Positions 25,771 through 34,612 are shown, counted from the first letter of the stretch. The stretch is 43,093 bases of DNA from an uncultured Dialister sp. (GCA_934193095.1 CAKPUX010000011.1:1-43093); one strand, 5' to 3'. Translations and numbers: made by a program. The notes: generated by a model from the sequence alone, not told the origin.

Positions 25771-25990
25771 AGCCCCTATCTTCTTTCGAAGATAGGGGCG
25801 AAGTCTCGCGGTACCACCCTACATTGTACTTAGCAGTCTTATTCGTAACGTGAATGAAACGCCTGTCATTACTCAGTTCACGACAAGGGCTCTCGAGGGA
25901 TATTATACAAGGCTCTTCGCCGATTCTCACCATCCATCGGCTCTCTTTAGAAGAGATCAAGTACTTTTTGTCTCGTTCATAGCTTTCTTT
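25771..25990 (-). promoter_or_regulatory. T-box leader (Stem I, antiterminator, terminator)
   Basis: Stem I elements include a basal GACAA/TTGTC helix, an AGTA motif, CTCTTC/GAAGAG and GCCGAT/ATCGGC helices and a GGTG-containing distal loop. The T-box AGGGTGGTACCGCG is at 25807-25820 and the terminator GCCCCTATCTTC/GAAGATAGGGGC with T8 at 25771-25799. In the specifier region CTC (Leu) followed by G, or ATC (Ile), are the candidates; both suit a branched-chain amino acid gene. Which one is used is unresolved by eye. Confidence 0.92.
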
Positions 25991-26017
25991 TGGGGTATTG
26001 GGTTTTAAATTGTGATT

Positions 26018-26046
26018 ATTTTACTTCCTGCTTCATGAGTTGTCAA
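26018..26046 (-). promoter_or_regulatory. Promoter of the T-box transcript
   Basis: TTGACA (26041-26046), 17 bp, TAAAAT (26018-26023). Confidence 0.88.
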
Positions 26047-26067
26047 GAGGGATTTTGAAAAAAAGTG

Positions 26068-26190
26068 ACTGGTGACTAGGAATTAGGGATTAGACTTCAG
26101 ATTTCAGAACTCTGACTTCTGACCTCTTATGTCTGATATCTGACGTCTCCTAGTCTCTTAGTCACGAGTCACTAGCCGCCAGTCAGTTCA
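26068..26190. repeat. Heptamer array at the end of the exopolysaccharide locus
   Basis: About 120 bp of units such as CTTCAGA, TTTCAGA, CTGACTT, CTGACCT, CTCCTAG, TAGTCAC. Its right end carries the TGA stop of the deacetylase gene. Confidence 0.75.
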
Positions 26191-28026
26191 GTGTCCGCAA
26201 CTTCCCTTATACGACAGATGCTTCTCGAGATCCTCTGTCGTCTCTCTCGACTGGTCATAGCCTTCCTTCAGGTGATCCGAGAGGCGGCCCATCTTGAATT
26301 TCTTCGGGTCATTATCATCCCTTGCATCATTCACGGTAAGGATGTAGTCCAGCGCCTCAGCCGTATACTCAGCCTTATCTGTCATGTGCATGATGAGGAT
26401 GGACCCTTTACGCACATTTCCTTCCTCATCATAGATCCCATGGGAAATCGCCCCGATCATCGCCTGCAGCGATGGTGTGGCATAGTCATCCGTACTCTCG
26501 TAGCCTGAAACGATATAGCTGAATCCCGCATCCATGATAGATTTGATACCGCTTTTGCTGATGGCAAGCGTCGGCGGGCGGAAATAATGTGTCAGCGCCG
26601 GTTTCCCATCGACCATGACATCCCCCACCGTTTTTTCCAGCTCTTGATAGGATATCCTCACATCCTCTGCATACTCCTCCTCCGTCATCGGCGTCATGTT
26701 GCCGCCATAATTCGAGGTCTGCCACACCATAGGGCGGTGTCGATTCGTATGAGAAGCGATGTCATGCCCGCCTTCTGCGATGGCGCGCAGCAGATTCGGA
26801 TTGTTCTTCACATTCCATGTGATGATGAAAAAGGTTCCCTTCGCGTGATGCTTGCGAAGGACATAGAGCAGATGATTCAGAGACACGTCCGTCCCCCAAT
26901 CATCGAACGTGAGGAAAATGGTGTTGTCGCTGACGTCTTTGACGATACCTGTATGATCCATCTGCTCCATTTCTGTCTCTGAGAAACCGCGGATGCGATC
27001 TGTCTCCGTCACTTTCGGAGAGCCGATGTAGCGCATAGAGAACTCATGGAAGAAGAGCCGGTCTGTCACTGGTTTCCTTCGTCTCTCTCCTCGAAGAGAA
27101 AAAAGTACCTTCTCCTCTGGCACAGGATATATCCAGCGATGTGCCTCGTCTTCAAGGACTTCCCGGACGGCCCCCATGCGATAGGAGGAATCATTTTCTG
27201 CACTCGCCGCCGGAGAGTCCAAGAGCGTAGCGTATGTCGCGCTATCCACTTTATTCTTTTTGATCCAGTCCAAGAGGTCACCCGTAAGCGTGGGATTGTC
27301 CAGGAAATCGAGACGTCCGTAGATGATCTGCCCCCGCCCCATCGCGAGGACGTATTTCCCGAAAAGATGGTCTGAAATGTCTGAGACCTTCTTTGCTTCT
27401 TTGTCTTTCGTCTGCACCATGTTCACGGTCTGTCCCAGAAGCTCTATGCCCATCGCGCTCGCCGCTTCATTCACCCTTGGACTTTCCGTACCGAAGACCT
27501 GACGAGCGATCAGCGGGCGCACACCCAAGAGACGCTGCATGTTTTTCTGCAGACGCTCGATCTGCGCGCATGTCTCATAGAAATCACCGTCCGTCCCCGT
27601 ACGAAGACCCAATCCCAGCTCATGACCACGCGCTGTGATCTCCCGCACCGTATCCGTGTACTTTCTAAGCTCAAGCTCCGTCACAAAGAAGGTCGCCTTC
27701 ACGCCCATCCTGTCCAGATGATCCAGTATGTCCTCTACTGACTCTTTTCTCGTGAGACCGCCAAATGTCAGCACGACCTTCTGCGCCGTCGTCGTGAGGA
27801 ATCGCTCCTTGGGCGCAAGACGCCCTTCATTTTTCGCTCGAAGCGCCTCATAGCGTGCCTTGTCTTCTGCCGTGTACGTCCCCCTGCGAGGGACTGCCAT
27901 TGCCTCCTGCTTGGCAGGCACCAGCGCCCCTGCCGACTCCTCCGCCCGCGCCGCCTCTCCCGCGTATCCCCAGAGAGCGGCCGCGATTGAAAGCGCGATG
28001 AAGTATTTCCATTTCTTCTGTACCAT
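26188..28026 (-). CDS. Secreted polysaccharide deacetylase with two NodB domains
   Basis: The 612-residue protein has a Sec signal peptide (about 1-28, AARA cleavage region) and two NodB/CE4-like domains. The first (about 83-270) is degenerate: LTFGG replaces TFDD and the HxxxH site is missing (GHELGLGLRTG). The second (about 368-560) keeps TFDDWGTD (D375, D376), the metal histidines H426 and H430 (HTNRH), R483 in FRPP and H547 in LIMHM. It should remove N- or O-acyl groups from the exported polymer in the periplasm. It is 65 bp downstream of the GH18-like gene and last in the locus. Confidence 0.88.
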   Translation of the reverse strand: MVQKKWKYFIALSIAAALWGYAGEAARAEESAGALVPAKQEAMAVPRRGTYTAEDKARYEALRAKNEGRLAPKERFLTTTAQKVVLTFGGLTRKESVEDILDHLDRMGVKATFFVTELELRKYTDTVREITARGHELGLGLRTGTDGDFYETCAQIERLQKNMQRLLGVRPLIARQVFGTESPRVNEAASAMGIELLGQTVNMVQTKDKEAKKVSDISDHLFGKYVLAMGRGQIIYGRLDFLDNPTLTGDLLDWIKKNKVDSATYATLLDSPAASAENDSSYRMGAVREVLEDEAHRWIYPVPEEKVLFSLRGERRRKPVTDRLFFHEFSMRYIGSPKVTETDRIRGFSETEMEQMDHTGIVKDVSDNTIFLTFDDWGTDVSLNHLLYVLRKHHAKGTFFIITWNVKNNPNLLRAIAEGGHDIASHTNRHRPMVWQTSNYGGNMTPMTEEEYAEDVRISYQELEKTVGDVMVDGKPALTHYFRPPTLAISKSGIKSIMDAGFSYIVSGYESTDDYATPSLQAMIGAISHGIYDEEGNVRKGSILIMHMTDKAEYTAEALDYILTVNDARDDNDPKKFKMGRLSDHLKEGYDQSRETTEDLEKHLSYKGSCGH

Positions 28027-28091
28027 AGATGGGATCTTCCTTTTGCTAATTATATGACTGGTAAGCAGAGATGCTACCCACTTTCTTACTG

Positions 28092-29081
28092 TTAGCCGCC
28101 CAGACGCCAGAGGGAAACGGACGGGATACCGCGATTAGCAGCGAGTGTCGTCCATGCGTCAAGCGTCTCCTCGTCCGCATACCAGACTTCATAGGTGTGT
28201 CCGTCTTCCTGATAAGAGAAATGCAGCGCAGCACTCGCCTCATCGCGTTCCGGTTTCACCTGATGCACATCACGAAGGCGCACGGCTTCTGCCGTCGTGA
28301 TGAAGCGAGGCGTCCCTTTGACCAGCCCAAAGAGACCGGCATCTTTCCACAGGCAGCCGCCATTGGAAAAAGCCACCGCTTTTTTACTCGGAAGGGCTTC
28401 CATTTTCCGGATGGTCTTTTCGATGAATGGACCATCTGCCTTGGGACCAGGCCCGCTATGAAGGCCATAGAGATTGTACAGCATCACCACATACTCGGGG
28501 CCGACGCTGTAGGGTGCATCCATCGGCATCGAAGGCTCCAGAATGATGCGGATCTTTTTATGCGCAGGAATGGACTCCAGATAAAGAAGCTGCGTGAAAT
28601 GAGCGAACGCTTCTACGAGCTTCGGATCCTTACCGATGCGCTCATAGTCTATATCTATCCCATCCGCGCCGCATGCTTCCGCTATGGCAAGGATTTCTTT
28701 CGCATGTACGCGGCGGGCATGCTCATCCCTCAGCACATGCCGGAGTATGTCCGTATCCTTCTCGATGCTGTGCCCATTTGATTTCGTGACATCATTCACA
28801 AAGGTCAGGTAAAAGGGAATGCCTTCTATTTTTGGCAAATCAGCCGGTACTTTCAGTACCCCCTTCTCATCGAAGGTCACAGCGAAGTAAGAAACACTCC
28901 CCCATCGCTCTTTTGTCTTGTCATACGCCTCCCAACCTTTTTCTTTGTCCCAAGAGACCACCCATGCGGACTTTGTCACCGGCAGATGGCTGCCGCTCTT
29001 CAGAGGAGCCGCCCCGCATCCGGAAAAAAGCAGGAGGGAAGAGGCGGCTGCCAGAGCAAATATGGCCTGTTTTTTCATCAA
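28092..29081 (-). CDS. GH18-like lipoprotein glycosidase
   Basis: The 329-residue lipoprotein (lipobox LFSGC, Cys22) has a GH18-type TIM-barrel signature: GADGIDIDYERIG gives D140-x2-D143-x-D145-x-E147, the DxxDxDxE catalytic motif with E147 as the acid. It resembles YdhD/SleL-type N-acetylglucosaminidases. Its place between two deacetylase-like genes suggests trimming of an aminosugar polymer, analogous in role to the hydrolase half of PgaB; that comparison is inference. Confidence 0.85.
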   Translation of the reverse strand: MMKKQAIFALAAASSLLLFSGCGAAPLKSGSHLPVTKSAWVVSWDKEKGWEAYDKTKERWGSVSYFAVTFDEKGVLKVPADLPKIEGIPFYLTFVNDVTKSNGHSIEKDTDILRHVLRDEHARRVHAKEILAIAEACGADGIDIDYERIGKDPKLVEAFAHFTQLLYLESIPAHKKIRIILEPSMPMDAPYSVGPEYVVMLYNLYGLHSGPGPKADGPFIEKTIRKMEALPSKKAVAFSNGGCLWKDAGLFGLVKGTPRFITTAEAVRLRDVHQVKPERDEASAALHFSYQEDGHTYEVWYADEETLDAWTTLAANRGIPSVSLWRLGG

Positions 29082-29213
29082 TGTCTCCTTTGGAAAAATG
29101 GTTGGTGTGTATCGGCGGGTTCAGGGTTAGCCCTGTGGGCGTGGTGCCCTTTGATTACGTTTAAAAGCCTCGATTGAATGAGAAATTAGAAATGAGAAAT
29201 GAGAAATGGTGGT

Positions 29214-29241
29214 GCGGCGCATAAAATGATGGAAGCGCCGC
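29214..29241. repeat. GCGGCGC palindrome, copy 10
   Basis: Arms at 29214-29220 and 29235-29241. A GTTAGCCC...GGGCGTGGTGCCC block (29126-29150) lies to its left and a GGCAATGCC dyad to its right. Confidence 0.85.
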
Positions 29242-29276
29242 GAAGTATAAATAATGGCAATGCCATGAGCTGGCAT

Positions 29277-29360
29277 GCCAGTCACTAGTCACTAGTCACT
29301 TGAGACTCCTAATCCCCAGCTACTGATTCCTAGTCACCAGTCACCATCCACTCATCCCTA
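29277..29360. repeat. Heptamer array
   Basis: CAGTCAC, TAGTCAC, TAGTCAC, CTAATCC, then CAGTCAC units; the TAG stop of the next gene is part of it. Confidence 0.8.
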
Positions 29361-31223
29361 GAAATGTTTCAAGAACCACCCGAGGACGGACTCCCATTTC
29401 TGGTTCGCATCGAAGCGCCATTTGTCGAGGCCGGATAGTTCGCTTGAGTAGATGAGGCTTTCTTTTCCATCCCTGTGCGATGTGATGATGAGACGCTCGA
29501 AGACGCCGTCATAGACATCATCCGCAAGATTTCTCTGGCTCCATGCCTGGCTGTTCCAGCCGGAACAGAGGCCGACTTCTCTGCCTTTCATCTCCGGTGC
29601 TTCGACCTGCGCTGCTTTTTTCCCGTCCAGAAGAACGGTCACTTGATTTCCTCTCATGCGGATCTCCAGCTCGCGATCAAGGCGGGCGTGGAAGCTCTCC
29701 GGCGCTTCATACTCCTGCTCTCCGTCTTTGACGGACGAAGCCTTCCGATCCCGTGTCTCTTCCATGTGGGCGGCATAGAGCTTCGCCTTGTCTGTCGTAT
29801 CTGCATAGCGGGTGAGCGCGGCAAGGACGCCCATACGCACGCGTTTTTTATCCTCTTCGATGGAAATCGGGGTTTCCCCATCAAGGACAGAAAGCTTTTC
29901 TTCAAAGAGCTTCTTCTCTCCAGCGCCTTCTCTCACTGCGATCACCAGCTTCCCCTGCTCGATACCGGCAGAAAGACAGGAGGTGAAGTCCTTATTCCCA
30001 CGGAAGAGTACCTTCTGCCCGCCGAAGGAATTGCCCTCGAGACGGACTTTGATGTCTACATCTCCATAGCTGTAGTGATTTTTGAGCCGCATCAGACCTT
30101 CCTTTTCAGGGAGAGAGGTCAGGATGATGCTTTCTTCCTTGTATTCCCCTGCGCCTTTCAGGATTTCCCAGTCCTCTATGCGGGTATCGCCCCGCTTGAA
30201 GGTGATATCCTGCTGCTTCGTGTCATACTTGATGCGCATCAGCAGATGATTCACCGGCCAGTATGGCTGCGGCTGCATGCGCGTGAGATCGTAGAGCGAG
30301 CTGTCTCTCCGGTTGAAGGAGTAGCCCTCGCGATTGAAATTCATCGTAAAGAGTTTACGGATCCATTTTTCATTTTCATAGGAAACACTTGCCGCATTGC
30401 CGAATTTTCCTGTATTCGCATGCATCAGGACATAGACCTGCGGCACGTAGCCCAGATGATCCTGATAGAGCTCCGCGACGCGGCTATAGTCATAGCCGAT
30501 GCGCCGCTTCATATGGTCCAGCGTTTCGACCGGGATGCGGTCTTTATCACGGATGTAGTCCATGAGATAGTGATTGTAGTCACGTCCGAGATACGGACGC
30601 ATCATCGCATAGGTCAAGGGATCGATCTCTCCGATGAAATTGTGATAGCGATCGTACACATTGATGTATTCCAGCCGGTAGCCATTCGTCCCCAGCTCCC
30701 AGAAGGTGGAGTCTGTCATGTCCTTCAGGTCCGACGGGCGAAGGAATTTCGGATCCTCGTGATCGAATTTCTCCGGATATGTCATCATAACGCCCTTGAA
30801 ATTCAGATCTTCGATGATGTCGTCAGCGAAGATCGCGGTATCGCGCCGCCCATCTTCGAACATCAGGTACAGTGCCTTTTCAGGAAGAGGCTGACCTTTT
30901 TCATAGTACTTCTCGATGTCTTCCTGCGTGATGGTCACGTAGCCATTGTCCTTCAAGGCCTTCAGGTGCTCGCGGAGCTGCTTCTCCCCGATCAGTGTCG
31001 AGGTGTCTCCGATGCGGTCGACGCCAAAGTACGAAAGCGCGATGAAGCCCGTATCGGTCGTGGGGCTCATCTGACTCTCGGTATAGGGCTGGTACGTCTT
31101 TCCATGGAAAAAGAGAGTATAGAGCAGGTAGAGCACCGCGATGACGAATGCGATTTCCACCAAAGTCCGCGCCCGCTTTACACGGTTCTTATGTCGGGTG
31201 TAAGATTCCTCCCCCAGCGTCAT
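29358..31223 (-). CDS. Membrane-anchored degenerate NodB-fold protein with C-terminal lectin-like domain
   Basis: The 621-residue protein has one N-terminal transmembrane helix (about 22-40) and a periplasmic part. Residues 60-200 resemble polysaccharide deacetylases of the PgaB type (LSYFGVDRIGD, ALYLMFEDGRRD), but the metal residues are altered: MFEDG for TFDDG, and WELGTNGY where HTxxH is expected. The C-terminal part (about 345-600) looks like a beta-sandwich of the LamG/concanavalin type. It may bind or guide the polymer rather than deacetylate it. Its ATG overlaps the synthase stop (ATGA). Confidence 0.75.
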   Translation of the reverse strand: MTLGEESYTRHKNRVKRARTLVEIAFVIAVLYLLYTLFFHGKTYQPYTESQMSPTTDTGFIALSYFGVDRIGDTSTLIGEKQLREHLKALKDNGYVTITQEDIEKYYEKGQPLPEKALYLMFEDGRRDTAIFADDIIEDLNFKGVMMTYPEKFDHEDPKFLRPSDLKDMTDSTFWELGTNGYRLEYINVYDRYHNFIGEIDPLTYAMMRPYLGRDYNHYLMDYIRDKDRIPVETLDHMKRRIGYDYSRVAELYQDHLGYVPQVYVLMHANTGKFGNAASVSYENEKWIRKLFTMNFNREGYSFNRRDSSLYDLTRMQPQPYWPVNHLLMRIKYDTKQQDITFKRGDTRIEDWEILKGAGEYKEESIILTSLPEKEGLMRLKNHYSYGDVDIKVRLEGNSFGGQKVLFRGNKDFTSCLSAGIEQGKLVIAVREGAGEKKLFEEKLSVLDGETPISIEEDKKRVRMGVLAALTRYADTTDKAKLYAAHMEETRDRKASSVKDGEQEYEAPESFHARLDRELEIRMRGNQVTVLLDGKKAAQVEAPEMKGREVGLCSGWNSQAWSQRNLADDVYDGVFERLIITSHRDGKESLIYSSELSGLDKWRFDANQKWESVLGWFLKHF

Positions 31224-33070
31224 GGCTTCTCACCTGCTTTCTTTTCTGCTTTGTGGTGCTTTTCCATTTCTTTCTTCTTTTTCTTCTCGGCCTCCCGCAC
31301 ATCTGCCGGCGTCATGCGCGTGCCCCAGGTATCCTTCCAGAAAGTAAACCATGCGACAGGCATCTGCCAGAGCAGGACCGCTTCATAGTAGAGGCAGAAC
31401 CAGATCCCAAAGACCCATGTGGAGCTTTTCCGGAGGAAGAGCTGCGCCATACTCATCAGCATCGCCATGAGCGCCATGCCGACGAGGAATGTCGTCGGGA
31501 AAACACGGTGCATGAGCGGGATGTAGATCAGATTATAAATCACGACGATCGGCGCCGCGATCGGGACGATCAGCCCGAAGTAGAAGGAGAGCGCCATGAG
31601 CGGCTCCTTCTTCCACATATAGCGCGCAGCGATGAGGGACTCGCGCAACCACGAACGCTTCCAGCGCATCTGCTGTTTCAGGAAAACCTTGTAACTTTTG
31701 GGGACGATGGTCTCACAGATCGCCGTATCCTGATAGGTCGTGCGGTTATGACGCAGGATGAAATTCGTAAGACTGCGATCATCACCAAAGGTCGCCTTGC
31801 GCCCCAGAAACTTCTGATGAATCCACGCATCACAGTATTTTTCGACCAGATCCTTCCGATAGCAGGAAAGCGGCCCCGAGAGGCAGGTCGCCGCATCGAA
31901 GAAGCCTTCCGCCGCCTTCATGATGCGGAAGGCGATATAGTAGCGCACCGCCTGCATCTTGGTGAGCGAATTCGTATAGGTATTCGCGACATCCGTCCGC
32001 CCGCAGACACCGCCCATCTCCTTATCCTTGAAAGGCTGCACGACATTTCTGACCGCAAAGGGCGAGAGAAAGGAGTCCGAGTCGACGAAGACCAGAAGCT
32101 CATGCTTAGCCAGCGAGAGCCCGCGTGCGAGAGCCTCTCGCTTGCCGCCATTCTGCGGCTGCACGAAGCAGGTGAGACGGTCACGAATGTGCGCCTCTGG
32201 ATCATCCTCATCCAGCTTTCGGATGAGCTCTTCCACTCTCTCCACGGAGCGGTCTGTCGAGCAGTCATCCACCACAATGACCTGCAGCTTATCCGGCGGA
32301 TAGTCCTGATTCATACAGGAAAGCACTGTCCGCTGGATCCATGTCTCTTCATTGAAACACGGGACAATAATCGAGACACCCGGCGTGAAATGGATATCCA
32401 CAGGAACCGGTTTATAGAAAATGGCGAAGAAATAGCGCGTAAGCAGAAATCCCGCCGTAATAATGCTATATAAATAAAGAAACTTATTGAAGCGGAAATA
32501 AATGACCGACTCCGAGCGCATGAGAAGGATCACAAGCGAGATACAGAGCAAAAGAAATGCAGAGACCGCGATGAGGTACTTCCCCCGCTTCGACTGGTAG
32601 TACTGGACGAGTGACTTTTTGAAATGAAGTCCCAGCGCAAGATGTCCCTCTTTGTCAAAGGAACGAACGATCTCCGCAGAAAGACCTTTCACCTTCATCT
32701 CATAGCCTTCCGGCATATCTCCGGGACGGATCTCGAAAGACAGCTTGCCCTCTTTCGGCCTATCTGTCACCGCGCTCTCTTCGTCAGCGATAAAGAGCAT
32801 CCCCGTCGAGGAAATATCCATACATGTCCCGCGAAGCACCTTCTTTTTTCCTTCCGCTGTATAGGTGAGACGTACAGGGATCTTCACCTTGAAGCGGCGA
32901 CCCGCCTCGGCACTCTCGATGTATTTCTCATAGTCCTGATCCCGCCGGATCTTATCTCTTTCACTCGCCTGACGGCGATCCGCATTCGTCCGCCGTCCTG
33001 TGACATCTGGCACATAGGGAAGAAGACGCCTGTCCTCCTTCAGTTCCTGCAGTCTGTCATCTGTACTCAT
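31220..33070 (-). CDS. Processive GT2 polysaccharide synthase with N-terminal PilZ domain
   Basis: The 616-residue inner-membrane synthase starts with a charged stretch (1-56), then a PilZ domain (about 57-155: R58-R59, then D85-x-S87-x2-G90). The first c-di-GMP motif reads R59-x3-K63, not RxxxR. Two TM helices (about 166-184 and 197-218) precede the GT-A domain with D268/D269, D330-S-D332, the GDD at 429-431 and the processivity motif QQMRW (466-470). Three TM segments and a lysine-rich tail follow. It resembles BcsA/PgaC/HasA-type synthases, but PilZ is at the opposite end from BcsA. The sugar polymerised is unknown. Confidence 0.92.
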   Translation of the reverse strand: MSTDDRLQELKEDRRLLPYVPDVTGRRTNADRRQASERDKIRRDQDYEKYIESAEAGRRFKVKIPVRLTYTAEGKKKVLRGTCMDISSTGMLFIADEESAVTDRPKEGKLSFEIRPGDMPEGYEMKVKGLSAEIVRSFDKEGHLALGLHFKKSLVQYYQSKRGKYLIAVSAFLLLCISLVILLMRSESVIYFRFNKFLYLYSIITAGFLLTRYFFAIFYKPVPVDIHFTPGVSIIVPCFNEETWIQRTVLSCMNQDYPPDKLQVIVVDDCSTDRSVERVEELIRKLDEDDPEAHIRDRLTCFVQPQNGGKREALARGLSLAKHELLVFVDSDSFLSPFAVRNVVQPFKDKEMGGVCGRTDVANTYTNSLTKMQAVRYYIAFRIMKAAEGFFDAATCLSGPLSCYRKDLVEKYCDAWIHQKFLGRKATFGDDRSLTNFILRHNRTTYQDTAICETIVPKSYKVFLKQQMRWKRSWLRESLIAARYMWKKEPLMALSFYFGLIVPIAAPIVVIYNLIYIPLMHRVFPTTFLVGMALMAMLMSMAQLFLRKSSTWVFGIWFCLYYEAVLLWQMPVAWFTFWKDTWGTRMTPADVREAEKKKKKEMEKHHKAEKKAGEKP

Positions 33071-33141
33071 GGGTATTCTCCAATCTATGAAGAGGGATGA
33101 AAAATAGGTTCAAAAGGTTCTATGGGTTCATCGGGGAAGGT

Positions 33142-33169
33142 GCGGCGCATAAAAATATGGAAGCGCCGC
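33142..33169. repeat. GCGGCGC palindrome, copy 11
   Basis: Arms at 33142-33148 and 33163-33169, with GGTTC 9-mers at 33105-33130. Confidence 0.85.
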
Positions 33170-33207
33170 GGAGGTTTGAAACTAGCGGCTTTCTCGTATC
33201 GCAAACC

Positions 33208-33266
33208 TAATCCCCAGCTACTAATCCCTAGCTACCAGTCACCAGTCACCAGTCACTAGTCACCGT
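33208..33266. repeat. Heptamer array entering the downstream end of a CDS
   Basis: CTAATCC, CTAGCTA, CAGTCAC (three times), TAGTCAC. The array supplies GGT GAC TAG at the end of the next gene. Confidence 0.85.
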
Positions 33267-34149
33267 TTATCCTCTCCAAGCTCCTCAGCTCATACCCTTC
33301 CTCTTTCAATGCATCGATGAGCCAGGAGACCTCCTCCGCCATATCATGAGGCGCCGGCCGATCTATGAAGTCGCTATCCTTGATGGTCGGTTTCTTATCG
33401 ATGGCTGGCTTTTCATCATACGCCCCCTGCTCTTTCACCTTGATATCGAGCGGACGATTCACCTCAAAGGCGATAATGCTGCCTGGTTTTAATTTCTTCA
33501 CAACCTCTTCGGCATCCGATGCACTCGTGAGCTGTCCTCTTCGGATGGTGACGCTGCTCTCCAACGCATACTTCACCCCGCACGCACCGAGGATCTTCAG
33601 CAGGTCATCGGTATACTTCGTATTCGGCGCTTTGAAATAGAGAGGCGTACTGCCTTCCATCAGATGAATGGCTTTCTGCGTCTTGACCACCGAAGCAATG
33701 GCCGCCTCCGGCTTCATCGTTTCAAATCTCGGCCTTCCCAGCCAGGTATAATTCCCGATCAGAGCGCCTTTCTTATGAAGCACCTTCATTCCCTGCTCTT
33801 CATCAAGCACATTCTGCCCTTCTGCAAAGAAGGCAGCCTCACTTTCTTCTTTTTCCAGAAGGTCTGTCAGCTTCTCGATCATCGGTCGATCCGGCAGTCC
33901 CGAGAAGAAGAGGTACATCCTTTTCTCCTCCCCGCCCGGCGGTTTCAGGATTCTCGCCTTCGGGCAGCTATCCTTCTGATAAAGCGTCAGTGCATCCTTG
34001 ATCTCCCGATCGGCGGAAAACCCGCTAGATAAGTCTGTCACATACGCTTCGCTCTGCGCCGAAGAAGCCAGATAATGGTGCAGCCCGTAGCCGCCCCCAC
34101 CGATCACGGCGGCGGCAATGACTAAGATGCCAATGGTTTTGATACGCAT
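33256..34149 (-). CDS. Periplasmic NodB-fold protein lacking metal ligands
   Basis: The 297-residue protein has an N-terminal signal anchor (about 5-22). From residue 77 it follows the NodB layout: YLFFSGLPD (79-87) where TFDDGP is expected, AAFFAEG (105-111), IGNYTWLGRP (131-140) for the HTxxHP site, and YFKAPN for RpPy. All catalytic metal residues are replaced, so it is probably a non-enzymatic binding or regulatory homologue. Residues G-D and the stop derive from the heptamer array. It precedes the synthase by 185 bp. Confidence 0.75.
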   Translation of the reverse strand: MRIKTIGILVIAAAVIGGGGYGLHHYLASSAQSEAYVTDLSSGFSADREIKDALTLYQKDSCPKARILKPPGGEEKRMYLFFSGLPDRPMIEKLTDLLEKEESEAAFFAEGQNVLDEEQGMKVLHKKGALIGNYTWLGRPRFETMKPEAAIASVVKTQKAIHLMEGSTPLYFKAPNTKYTDDLLKILGACGVKYALESSVTIRRGQLTSASDAEEVVKKLKPGSIIAFEVNRPLDIKVKEQGAYDEKPAIDKKPTIKDSDFIDRPAPHDMAEEVSWLIDALKEEGYELRSLERINGD

Positions 34150-34251
34150 AATTTCCTCGTTGGTAAAATGGCTCAGGGTGAGCCCTGGATCGTGCTGCCC
34201 GAAGGTCTGTTTTTTCCCTCCTTCCTTTGGAAGGAGGTGCCCCGAAAGGGT

Positions 34252-34483
34252 AATGCTATTAAGTTAAGCGGCAGAACGTTCTTGGCTCCCCATCGGGGGA
34301 GCTGCCCGAAGGGCTGAGGGGGCTACGTAGCGGTATTGCATGAAAGTGTTGGAATATCGATAGCATCGGACTATTCAACATAGCACGCTATACCGCTAGC
34401 ATGCCCCTATTGCCTTCGGCACTTCCCCCGAAGGGGGAAGCAAGACGCTTCGATGCTTACCATTTTCTTAACTTAACAGCATT
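34252..34483. repeat. Inverted-repeat element family C, 232 bp
   Basis: AATGCTATTAAGTTAAG and CTTAACTTAACAGCATT form 17-bp ends with one mismatch. The interior has GC-rich dyads (CCCCATCGGGGG; CTTCCCCCGAAGGGGGAAG) and no plausible gene. It lies inside the exopolysaccharide locus and fills most of the 34150-34617 gap. Confidence 0.8.
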
Positions 34484-34534
34484 GCCTGAAAGGGCGGAGG
34501 TTGGCTTGGAGCTTTTTCCCTCAGCCACCCCCTA

Positions 34535-34612
34535 TCTCGCTTCGCTCGAAATGACGATACGGGAGTCTAATGTCTCCTAGTCTCCTAGTCTCTTAGTCAC
34601 CAGTCACTTCTT
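34535..34612. repeat. Family A end fragment followed by heptamers
   Basis: TCTCGCTTCGCTCGAAATGACG (34535-34556) matches one end of family A. CTCCTAG, CTCCTAG, CTCTTAG, TCACCAG units follow up to the UDP-sugar dehydrogenase stop. Confidence 0.75.

Noticed and set aside
29475..31388. 637-codon plus-strand open frame opposite the membrane-anchored NodB-like gene
   Set aside because: The minus-strand frame has a TM helix, domain order and a 4-bp ATGA overlap with the synthase. The plus frame has no ribosome-binding site or recognisable domain.
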